Below the pieces are notes generated by a model. It ran no database searches, was not told the origin of the DNA, and saw only the letters and a program-made list of their open reading frames with translations. Both the position numbers and the translations under genes were made by a program. Source: Lanius collurio (lineage: Eukaryota > Chordata > Aves > Passeriformes > Laniidae). From it: 64,000 bases of DNA. The stretch covers positions 19,105,387-19,169,386 of the forward strand of contig JACBWW010000015.1 in the NCBI GenBank assembly GCA_020086605.1. Reading direction: 5' to 3'. Positions within the stretch are counted from its first letter, which is position 1. Every line of letters starts with the position of its first letter. This document shows positions 13,401 to 25,400 of this stretch, one piece after another.

Positions 13401-16400
13401 TGCTCTTGCTTGTCAAATTATTGCAGATTAAACTGTACTTGAATCCTTTCTAATTACTGGGAAGCTAAAACAGAGCTTTGCATCTCATCTATCCATTTTG
13501 AAGGAATATGTAGCATCTTGCCTTGTAGCTGTTTAGGTAGATGTGTGAGTATGTACACGGTTTGCCCGCTAAGAAAAAAAGAAAACAGAAGACAGACCTG
13601 GCTTGTTTTTATGGTGTTGGCAACTAAAACTGCTGGTGCTTTCTAACATCCTCTGCAATTTTGCTTTAATTTGCTCCACAGATTCAACTAATGCATGAAA
13701 TTACCAACTTAAAGAATCTAGTTTCAAATGCTGAAGTGTACAATGAGGAACTTGAGGTGAGCTTCTCCATGAATTTGCAGGTAGTAAGACTTGTATGAAA
13801 TGTGCTTGGTCTGTTTAGCTTGAAATACTGTATCTGCTGAGGACAACCTGGACATCATTGGGCTCTGGTAGATCATACCAGCTATAAGAAGGATATCTCT
13901 AAAAACCATGAATGCTTTCCATGTAGGTTTTGATAAATTCTAACCTGAAAATACAAACTGAGCGCTAGAATCTTCTTTCCCCTTTTTTCTCTCCAACTTT
14001 TAGGCAGAAATAAATTCCAAACTGGAACAGCTGAAAGAGAAAGAGAACAAAATTAAAATATTACAGAATCGTGTAGAAGAATTACAAAAAGCAAGAGTTG
14101 AAAAAACGGAGACATCTTTCTCAGTGGTAAACTTGAGTTTTCTAGTGGATTGAGAGATCACTTTGGTTTTCCTGAGTTGAATTAAATTTAGGTATAAGCT
14201 TGGTATGATAAGCATCTGCTTCCCCAGGGATGTTTAGGAAATTTTGTTTTACAAAGCATAAAATGCTAATTACTACATATCTTACAGCAGTACTCTGGGG
14301 AAGTCAAGCTATGGGAAATGCTGTTCTTTATCTCATCTCTCAAACAACATGCTACTCTTCCTCTTAATAGAAACTTACTGAGTTTTCTAAGCCTGCACTT
14401 ACATTTTAACCATAGTAAAATGAACACAACTGCTTTATGATAGCTCTATAGTTTTTTACTTCGAGTATTGTCTTTTTCAGGGAGATTCTGATAAACTTAT
14501 TGAGGAAATTCAGCAGCTGAATAAATCCCTCTTAGACAGTGAAGCTGTAGCCTTGGATGCCAAAAAGGAATCTGCTTTTCTCAGAAGTGAAAATTTGGAG
14601 TTGAAGGAGAAGATGGCAAGTACTTGTTGAACTGCGTTTACAGCTGTAGCAAATGCTTCCAGACTAGTAAAGAAAGCCACCAGAGTAGTGGAGCACGAGT
14701 CAGTAGCATTCTCCAAATACCGAAGTAATAGTTTTGTTATGCAATTTGGAAAATGTGTCTTCAGGAGAGAGATAAAAAGAATGTAAAGGCTTTTTCCACA
14801 GGAGTGGGTGGTTAGTTTTAGGTTTACCAGCAGAGAGAGAGATCAAAGAAGCAGTCTTTACAGCATTATTAGGACATAGGACTTCAGACCTAATTTTACC
14901 AGAGAACGAAGAAGAATATGAGAGGTGAACTCAGAAGCAGTATGGAGCTTACTTTGAAAGAGTAAAGACAAAATAGTAGCAGCAGTTATGGCCCTGACAT
15001 CTACAGTACATTTTGTTAAAGGATTTCACAGAAATGCAGTTGTTAAATTGTGCCTTATTCTGCCATATTTATTAGGGTCAAAGCTGGTCAGAGTGACAAC
15101 AGAAAATGTACCAGATGCTTTATTTAAATGTCAAGCACAAAGACTTTTATTTTATGTGTGACTTGCATATTGTATTGTTTTCTTGAAGAATGAACTCTTA
15201 AATAACCACAACCAAATGCAAAAGGATGTTCAATTATATCAAAGCCAAATAGAAGCAGGAAAAAGCAGTTACCGAAAAATGCAAGCTGACTTGCAGAGAG
15301 AGCTGCAATCTTTATTTCAAGAAAACACAAGGCTAACTTTGCTGATGGAGGGTAAAGTTCCAAAAGGTACTGTTCCATTTGGTGCCTTTTCCCTGCTCCC
15401 CCTCTCCTCCCTTTTCCCTGTAATGGTGGGAGGATAGGCAAGGCTTTGGCTCTTGTCTTCCTCAATACTTGGAGACTCTGTCAGTATAAAAAATACTGTT
15501 ATTGTGGGCATGGAGTAACTACTTGAGCACTTCCTTGAACTTTTTGGAAAACTGCAGTTTACAGATGGTTTTGTATTTTGCACAGTCAAGTTAATGAAGG
15601 TTGTTGGAGAGAATCTAAAATAAACTGGGTATCAACCTAACAAGTGCAGACGGAATTCAGACCAGGAGCTTAGTCTTTTAATTGTTGGCCACAGTAAAAT
15701 ATACTTTTCTGGAATTATAATGATATGACATCCATATGCATTTTAAGTCTTCTGCTTAATTTAAAACATGCTTTTTTCTCTTGCATTTCCTTATTAGTCT
15801 AAACTTAATTCTCTAGATTTGCTCTCTCATGTGGAGCTGGAAAAAAAGGCTGCTGACTTAAAAGGAGAACTAGAAAATGCTTTGAAAGAGAATGCACTCC
15901 TACAAAAACAAGTAAATGAGCTATCAGAATTTCAGTCTCTATCAAATACTGTTGAGATGCAGAAGGGAGAGGTAAAACAAAATCTAACCTTTGTTTGTTT
16001 GTTTGTTTTGTATTGTACTTCACTGGTAATGTACTAATGGAGGCCTATTGGATATGAAGTTTTAAAGCCAAAAGTTGTCATAAGTTAACTTGAGATTTTA
16101 CAGTTAAGTTTGTTAAATTGTTGCTTCTCAGATATTTCATATTTGTACCTAGGAATAAGTTTAAGATCATATTTTTAGTCACAGTCTACTATAATTGATC
16201 ATGATTTTCTAGTCCAACCTTTGCATGTCTATTTGCTATGGTCACCACTGATAGCTGAATGTATTGTTATAATGGTGTTTCATCCTGGACACTATTCTAA
16301 AACTGATTTTTTTGTCTAATTGGGCAAAGAGAAAATGTCAAGATCTCTTAGCAAAAATTCTGCTTGAGAAGTGAGAGATTTACCTTGCAAATTCTGGAAA

Positions 16401-19400
16401 ACTTGTTAGGAAACTTTTATTTCCTGGCAGGTAAGGGCTTAGTAGACTAAGTATGCTGTAAATGTTTTAAAGGGTTTGTTTGCAAACACTTTCTAATTTT
16501 CTTCGTCCTAAGAATGCCTTGCTTACTAAGCATGTGCAGTGAAAATTCTTCAGGGTAAGTAATCTACAAACTCATCAATGCTTTGCAAAAAGTTCCAAAC
16601 CCTCCAGGGGTCTACTTCCACTAATCAGCAAAACATAATTAGATGTTAACAACTTCATCTCTGTATCATGAAGAAAGTATTGATACATGTAAATATTCAG
16701 TTTAGGAGTCCAATTTTAGCTCAAACACAGGAAATAGGAAGTATTGAAGAACATCTAAAGAGTTGGAAGTAGAGTTTTCAAGACTTGGGAAAGGGCTTGA
16801 CTGTCTTCCTTCTCTTTCAAAGATTCTTTGCTAGACAATTCCCTCCCAACAAAGCAAAACCCAATGTATTGTGGTGTCTGTTTCCCTGTACTTTATTTCC
16901 TAGATCTTCACATGTACCTGTTTTTTATTATGAAGGCATGACAAATACTTATTTAGAAAACACTATCTATTACTACTGCTTTTCTGTTGGCAGATTCTTG
17001 AAAAATGTGAGGAGTTGCGCTTATTAAAACTGGAAAATGAGAAGCTGCTTTCTGAAGTAACTGATAATGAAATGAGACTTAAACATATGACTGAAGAAAT
17101 TGAAAAATCAAAAGACAATCTAGCAGATGCTCAACTGAAATATGTGAAGTCTGATCAGGAATACATAGCACTTAAACAGCTCTATGAAGAAATAGAACAA
17201 AAATACATAGCTGCATCAGAAACCAATGAACAAATGAAGCTCCAAATAGGATGTCTATTGAAAGAAGCACAAGAGTCTAAAACAGCTTTGGATGAAGTGA
17301 AATTAGAGGTCAGTGCCAGCTTGCTCCTTTTTACATATGAAACTTGAGGAATTAATTTATAGCGTTAAAAAAATAGTTTTTGGAGAAATACTCTTAAAGG
17401 TATAAATGACAATATCATTGACTTCCTCTGGCATGAGTGGATATTACTCATTCTATGCCAGGGTATAATGTTGCAGCTCAATGGTCATTTTTTGTAGGCA
17501 AAGAAATATATGTCACTCCAGGTTCTCATTCTGTATTTAGCCTTTTAATTCTTCTTTTCCCATTCTTAAGTAATACCTTTATTACGTAATTTTTTTCTAT
17601 CAATGCTGCTTTGCATCTACTGTCCATAAAGTCATAGAAACAAAGTTTCCTCATTGGGAACTGGAGACCTTCTAGAACACGAGTTCATTCAAACCAGAGA
17701 GAATAGCTACAGAAACTTGCCCTTAGAAAGAAAAAATAAACATTAAAACATTCAAGAAGAAAAGGAAGTAAAAGATAAATATTTTTGACAAAGCTTTGGG
17801 CACTGCTGTGGCTGTCATATTCCAGCTATGGTTTTGATAATTGCTAATCTATGCTACAGTTTCATGGTAGTGCTGTGTTTTAGTAAGACTCTTGCTAAGG
17901 AGCAATCACAGGAAGGTTCCATAAAAAAATGCTTATTTAATGTGGGCAAGAGCATAAGCAGTGACTTAAAGAGAAATTACGAACTTGCTAGCTAGCATCT
18001 CTTATCCTTTCTAATCTCATAAAAGGATCTGTGAGAACACATATACATAATGGGGTTCTGCATTACAATGAAAGTGTCTGGCCTTTTCCTTTGCAACCTA
18101 AAGCTCTCCAGCAAAATGAAAGAACTGGAAGAAAAAACAGCAGAGCAAAAACAACTTCTGGAGCTAAGAGAAAATCTTACTCAGACTCAGGAGAAGTTAA
18201 ATGAAATGGAGCAATTAAAAGAGCAAGAAAGGATTAGCAAATTGAGCCTGGAGGCAAAGGATTCAGAGGTCCAAGCAGTCTTGCAGCAGCTTGCTGAATG
18301 TCGGGAAGAAATAAAAACTCTAACCCAGGAAAGAGATGACCTGAAGCAAAAAGGAGAGTCTCTCCAAGTTGAGACAGAGCAACTCAGAGAGGATATAAAG
18401 GACACTGTTTCAATGGTAGGAATTTTGCATTTTTAGCAATAGATCATACATGTTAAGAAGACAACTTACAAGCTATATTAAAATGTATCGGAGTGGGAGT
18501 TTGTGTGATTGTTTTTAATCAAGGAATGCTTACTAATATTACAAAATATTTATATTTTCGTTGTACAATTTTCTCTCTTGTATTCTAAAGAACATCTTGG
18601 CACATGAAGATCTGAGAAATACACAAAACTCTCTGAAGGAATCTCAGAATACTGTCAAGAAGTTGGAAAAAAGTATTTCTGAAAAAGAATCTCAGATTCT
18701 GAGTGTTGAAGAGGCTCTAGGGAAAACCATTAAAGAACTCCAAATACAGGTAAAACTTTATGCAATAATTAAAACAAGCCCAGTTAATCTGCTTGTAGTC
18801 TCTTCTGTGTCTCCTTAAAAACTTTCTAGTCTCTTCGTAGCAAGTGGGCAAGAAAATAGTACTGCCTAATCCAAGTCTTTACCAGCTGCTGCGGTTTCTG
18901 GAGAGCTTCAGGATGTAATGTGCACTCTAATAAACCTCTGCTTAACTAGTGTGCCCCATGGTTGTGGATTTGAGTGGTGGCATTGGATGGGAATTGGAAG
19001 AGGAGATAACAGTTACTTAAGTGTAGAAATGAGGCTAATGATTTAGAACAGTCCCAGTGAGAAGTGCAACACGTGATTGTCAATGGCAGCTCACATCCCA
19101 ACATACACGAGGCTGCTGCACTGGTTTTTGTGCCTATTTATTCAATAATTGGCAAAGAAGGGTGCTGAGAATATTGTCTAGTGCTCCCCTGGCACAATTT
19201 ATCTGGTGGAAGAATCCACAGTACGTGAGGATTTTTCTTGAATGATGTTAGCTGCCAGTAAGTTAATGGTGGTGGATTCAGAATTTGCATGCTTTGAAAC
19301 AGATGCATAAAACATAATCCAGTAGGTTGTTTCTTTGGCTTCTTCCTTTCAGACATTTTCCAGATAAAAATCTGGCCAATATTGCAGACGATACTACCAA

Positions 19401-22400
19401 ACAGAATTTAAACAAAACACATGGCAAAGGCCTAAGACTTGGTTTTGGGGCTCTTCTACTTTGGTTAGAGTGGTTTGATGTTAAAAATACTCTAGGAGAG
19501 TGAATCAAACAAAACTTTGGCATTTAATTTTGTTTTGAATTGATGAAAATGCTGTCCTAACATATTTTTTTAAATAGATCTCAGAAATGACAGAAGAAAT
19601 GAAAATCATCACATCAGAGAGAGATCGGCTTGCTGAGGAAAAATCACAAAGTAACAGCTGTAGAGAGAGTGATCAGCTTCAGGTGCAAAAGGAACAAATC
19701 ATTTTCCTTACCCAAGAGAACCATTCATTGCAGGAGAAGCTGGAGGTTTTACTTTCGAAGAAAGAGGAGTTTGGGGAAGGAACTCTGGTAATTATGCTAC
19801 AGCTGTAATGGAAAGCTTGCTTATTTAAGCTTTTACTTGAGTGAAATAACTGCAAAAGACACTGCAGAAAACCTGTGTTACTTGACTGTCGACAATTAAA
19901 CAGCAGATTTATTGTTTACTAGAGATACAGGCCACCCATATTGTTACATAAGGATATCTAGTAGCAGAACATGACAAATGTTTTTCTGTAAGGAAAATAT
20001 TGATGTGATAGAGAATGGTGATGTTCTGTAGTGATCATGGATGTGGTTTTTATAATTAAGTAGCTTAAGCTAAAAATTGCTCATCTAGAAATTCTGCTTT
20101 TTTAAAGTGTACGTACAACTGACTTTTTTCCTGGCAGTGAAAAGGAAATTGCAACCAACACCTTCTGTAAATACATGTGCTGATTGCACCTCTGTGTATG
20201 TGTGTGTATATACATATACTTCAAAAGACAAGTAAAGCATGTGCATCTATTTTAATATTGAAGGGGCAGTAGAGAAATTTCAAGTAAATAACTTTCTTGG
20301 CCTAGCTATCATTACTTTGTCGCTGTTATCCCCAGGGACAGCAAAAAATCACTACATGAGGCAGGTCAGATGGTAAGGCCAACACAGGAGCTAAGCCCAT
20401 GTTTAATGGAAAGCTCATCTTTTATAGTGTGGCTCACAATAAAGAAATTACATGATTGGCCTACTGATCTACCCCCTCTCAAGGTGATAGGTGGAGCAGT
20501 ATAACGCCCATCTGTAAATACTATTTTTCCATGTACCCAAAACAATCCACAGATCCACAGTTCTCATTACAATTACACAGCTGCAAAAAGTTTACTTTTC
20601 TCTAGCTGGTTTCGCATGAGAGACTGCGTGAGAATAAAAGCTTCTCACAGGAAAGCTGTGAGAAGCTCTCTATTAGCTTTTTAGTATCCACATTACATAC
20701 TGCTGATACTATAGATACAGATAAGGTCTCTAGTTTTGAGATGGGAGGGGTTTGTTTTTGGACTTTTTTATAGTTCTTGTTCCCCTCCATGCTTAAACTA
20801 TGACAATGAAATTCTACTTCTGATAACTTCTAAAAGAAGTTCTTGCTTCAAGTTTTATTTTTACATGTCTCTTATTTCAAGAAAATTGAATTGCATATGG
20901 ACTTCAGTCCAAGTTTAATATTCTGAAAAAGTACAAATCTCTCTAAAGCAGTTGCCCCTGTTGTACATAATCAACTTGTCAAAGGTGTCAGATAAGCTTC
21001 TCCTAAAGCTACTTCCTGAATATGTTGACTTGTACCTCTTACAAAATAGATACCACATATGCAAGGACAATCTATGGAGCAAGAGTTGTCTCTTCTGAGA
21101 GAAGAGCTGAGCCAGGCACAAAGGAAATTGCATGAAATGGAGGAAGCAAAGGCCAATGAATATCAAGGAGACTTTGAGAAAATGGAGAGACCAGATGTTA
21201 TTCCAAAACCTCGTGACTGCCAGGAAGTGAGCACACAAACAGAAAGAGATGATGATGGTTTTAAAATGCAAGTGGAAAATCTCCAGAATGAGAGAGACCA
21301 GCTAAGAGAAACTCTACAGGAGACAATTAGCAAGGTAATAAAAGCAGTCCTCTTCCTGGAGGAGAACAGCTTTAGTAGATTTCTGCCTTAGATTTTGGAA
21401 GTGTTGCTCAAGGTGTTAATGTACTTTAATTGTGTCCAAAGAACTTGCAGATGCAGGAGGAGTTGAGATGTACTCGTGAATCTCTTGGACAACATCAGGA
21501 GACTATTGTGGAGCTAAAAGGAAGCATTTCAGAGAAAGAAAATCAGCTCTTGAAGGCACAAGAGGCATTGAAGGAAAAAACTGATGAACTGCAGCAGAAG
21601 GTCAGAAGCAGTTTTGTCAGGGAAACCAGGAGTTCAGTCAGGTTTGGCAGCCTATATCTTCTGCAAACTTCAGTTTGTAGGGCTCCAGTAAATGTGATAA
21701 AGAAACCTATTATTTATAACTAGACTATGTCTTGCTGCTGAATGATTGAATATTGTTTGGAATCAACAATGCACTTTGACCTCTGTGTATTATGCCAGTC
21801 TTAATGTAGCTATGTAATTCTGAAGATCCTTGAGCAGCTTTAAGAAAGCTTAGGTCATTCTTTAATTTGTTGCACTATTATAAATTTGTTCTCTACTTAC
21901 TATTTTCATGTCTGAAGCCAGTGTGCATTTTAGCCTTCATTTTAGCTAACAGTAATGTCTCCTATCTACTGTGGATACAGCAATTGAGGCATTTTTATGG
22001 ATTTAGAATGCCTTGCATGTTTTTCCATATTTACTCTGACCTACCACTGAGACAGAAGCACTGACATTTGATTGGCTTTTAAACAAAGTTGTTACATCTT
22101 TTCTTTAATTACTATACCAGGAAGCCATTGGGGATGTCTTCTTAAAACAATCCATTTGCAACAACCCATATGTACAGACAGTACATATGGGTTCTGAGTG
22201 ATGATCAAATAACACTCTACAATCCAAACCTGTTTGTGGGGACAAGAAAATTTGGGAACTTAGAATGTTACTGGTTATTTTTTCTCCAAAGCATCAAATT
22301 ATTTTTGCCCATGAAAGAGGTGATTACAAATATCAATACTGGTTTTGATTTGTTCTTTCCAGGTCACTGAAGTCACTGAAAACCTGACTCGTGTCTCAGC

Positions 22401-25400
22401 TGAGTATGACAAGCTACTGGCAGAAAAGGAACAAACTGAAAGAGCAGTGAATGAGCAAGTGTGTCAGCAGCTGGAGAGAATCACTTCACTTAACAAGGAG
22501 AAAGATGAGCTACAGCAAATGGTAGAGACTTTTAAGGAAAGGGAAGAACATTTAAAAAAGGTTCAGAGGCAGTCACAGATTTTGAAGGACAGCCCAACAA
22601 GCAAGGTGAGGGCTTTTGGTGTTTAGTCACTATCTTGTGTTCTGATGTTTTATTCCCAATGTGCCAAACTTTTGCTCAACACAAATCCTATTTAATTTTT
22701 AATTCTCAGCGCATCAATTTTGAGCTTTTCACCTGCCAAATTCTTGCTCTGTAGATCAAAGAGCATAATTGCAGATTACTTCAGTTTAGCAAGTATTACT
22801 CTCCAGTAAAGGAAATATAAAAAGCATTTTTCGTGCTCATCTTCTATTAATTTCAATTTTCTTGTGATATAGACAGAGGTTGATTGCCTTTTCCTTTGAT
22901 TCCTCTTGCTGTACAGAAGACCAAAGCTGACTGAAGTAGACTTTTTTGGGTGTCATGCTATTCCTCTTACTTGTAAATTCTTTTTCTGAGTTACTAGAAC
23001 ACCAAAATTATTTTTAAACTTTTCTTGCTGGTAGTGTGAATTTTAGTAATTAAAAATTATGATTTTTGTATTTGACACAACTGATTTGAGTATTTCATAG
23101 AGTATAAAGACCACAATCACTAAATTGTGATTTGTGTTTTTCTCCACTATTCTCTATAGATCAACAGTTAACTCAGACACTAAATAGCATATCATAGGAG
23201 AAGGACCAGTTATTAACTGCAAGAACTAGTCATTCTTTCCAACTTAAAGAACAAATCTCATCAGTTAATCAAGAAAAAGATGAGCTACACCACCTTCTTC
23301 AGGAAAAAAGGAGATTTAAATATCACTCTATATGGGGTAAAGAAGCCCAAAGTGCTTCTTCAGTTAACACCAAAATGGTAAAATACCAAACAGCAAAAAT
23401 CAGTCACTTGTAGCTTTCCCTGGGCAGCCTGTTCCAATACTTGACAGCCCTTTCAACTGAGAAATTTTTCCTAATAACCAATGTAAACCTCCCCCAGTGA
23501 AGCTTATCACTTGTGACTGGAGAGAAGAAGCCAACCCCCACCTGGCTTACACCCCGCTTTCAGGCAGTTATAGAGAGCAATGAAGTCTTCTCACAGTCTC
23601 CTTTTCTCCAGCCTAAACAACCCCAGTTCCCTCAGCCACTCCTCACAGGACCTGTGCTCCAGACCCTTCCCCAGCTCCACTGCCCTTCTCTGGACATGCT
23701 CCAGCACCTCACTGTCTTGTGGTGAGGGGCCCAAAACAGGATTTGAGGTGTGGCCTTGCTAGTGCCAATCCCTTTCCTAGTCCTGCTGGCCACACTATTC
23801 CTGATGCAAGCCAGGATGCCATTGTCTTTTTTGGTCACCCAGGCATGCGCTGGCTTGCAGGAACTCATGCCTTCTGAACAATGAATCAATATGATTAATG
23901 TGATTACACAGAAGCTCCTTATTGTTTAAAGTACTCTCCACACCTACATCTCACAACTTTGATGTAATACCCTACTTGAACATTTTGCTTACTTATACGT
24001 TCTATGTACTTACACATAACTTATATAATTCACTTACTTATACATTTTATAACTTCCACATAACTCCCTATTTGTACATCTTACTTACTTAGACCTTTTA
24101 CAACTTTTACCTAACACATTACTTATGCATTTTACTTAGTTATCTTATACCACTTATACATGTTACTCTATCTGTACATTTTACAACTTACCATAATACA
24201 GTACATATACATTTTGCAACTGCTGTGCATGAGATCACACATTGTGTGATTGGTCCCTCTATTTTGTCCAAGAGCTCCACACACACTTTTCAGAAAATAA
24301 GATGGGTTCCTAATCCAGTGCTGCAAAGTCCTTTTTGTCTATTCCTTGCTGTCATGATATTTAGTTTTTCAGATTCTTCTTTCCCAATTCTTTTCTAATT
24401 TAGCACAGTTTACCTTTCAGTCCTTGATGAATTCCTGAGGGCTCTCACAGGTGGGGCTCCAGATCCAGGCAAGCAGAGCTGAGATAATGGCAGCCACAAA
24501 GCCCATCCAGTTAGCAGCAGCCACATTAGTCCAGCAAATCCAAACAACAAGACAGCAAAGGATAGGGAGCAAATATAAGCCTGTTCCACCTCTCTCTTTC
24601 CTGAACATTCAGATTGGGGCTTAAAAACCCTCCAGGGGCTGATCTGCTGCAGCTGAAGGTGGAAGGCAGGGTGAAGCTGGGGAGGGTAATTCCAGCCTGG
24701 TCCCAGCCTGAGGGTTCCAATAAGAATAACTAAAGGTGGTTTGGGTGGGGCACACTATCAGGATTCAAACACCTTACACCACTGGCTCACGTTCTGCTAG
24801 CTGTTGACCAGCACCCCCAGGTTCTTTCCTGCTGGGAAGTTTTCCAGACACTATTCCCCCAGCCTGTAGCACTGCATGGGGGTTTGTGACATGGCAGTAC
24901 CTTGCTGAACCTCAAACAGAAGCACTTTGCCACTCTGGTTTTGTAAAATCCCCCTAAATCCTCCCTTTGATTATTCCCCACTAAATAATAAATTGGTGTC
25001 AAATAAATTAATTCCATTAAAGCACTTATGCCCTCAAACTAGGAAATTCCTCAGACCTTTTGTTAGTTAACTATCCTGAGTATATTTTCACAGAGATATC
25101 AGAAGTGCTAGGAACTTACTGAAAGCCAAAATAAACCAGGATTTATGAATGTGTATGACATCCTTTAAAGTACAGTATCATTGTACTGCAGCCTATAGGT
25201 GCAGCAGATTTAGATATCACTCTGAAGCCCAAAGGGCTTCTTCAGTTAACACCAAAGTGGTGAAGAACCAAACTGCAAAAATCAGTCACTTGTAGCTTTC
25301 TCCATTCTGGCTGTATTTCTACCCTACATCAGCAGCAAGGAGACAGACTATGAGGGAAGTTAACATCAGCTGATCCCTTTTAAAAGCACTCTTTCCTTCT

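Larger units (their letters stand above)
8533..15971 (+). other. CENPE: CENPE exons 13-22: proximal coiled coil
   Basis: These exons encode residues 363-792. Exon 13 reads [18 protein letters not shown], nearly identical to human. Exon 14 opens with a basic AKRRRRVTW segment matching human AKRKRRVTW. A less helical stretch in exons 14-15 is followed by Glu/Lys/Leu-rich heptads in exons 16-22. Exons 19-21 carry the conserved blocks [20 protein letters not shown] and QLYQSQIEA. The exon 21/22 junction gives GKVPKDLL, matching human, and this fixes the acceptor at 15817 rather than the earlier AG at 15797-15798. Confidence 0.92.
16994..22605 (+). other. CENPE: CENPE exons 23-29: repetitive middle coiled coil
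   Basis: Exons 23-29 are all phase 0 to phase 0 (315, 312, 159, 210, 285, 159 and 243 nt). Exons 24-25-26 and 27-28-29 form two diverged copies of a three-exon unit. Exons 25 and 28 are both 53 codons long and both contain SISEKE plus an [15 protein letters not shown] end. Exons 24 and 27 share the LNEMEQ/LHEMEE block and end in similar ERDDL/ERDQL segments. The corresponding human region has many more such units and is about 750 residues longer. Exon 27 has a short polypyrimidine tract before its acceptor at 21048-21049 and is the least certain of these exons. Confidence 0.88.

Noticed and set aside
15124..15589. Minus-strand frames of 90-113 codons
   Set aside because: They are antisense shadows of CENPE exon 21 and the following intron.
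17628..17715. Possible old CR1 fragment in CENPE intron 23 (CATAGAAACAAAG... GAGACCTTCTAGAAC)
   Set aside because: Similarity to the CR1 end is too weak to support by eye.
24417..24720. Minus-strand frames of about 64 codons with hydrophobic stretches
   Set aside because: They lie inside the LTR-like repeat also found at 36128-36671. The frame is not kept between the two copies, so it is not a small membrane protein gene.
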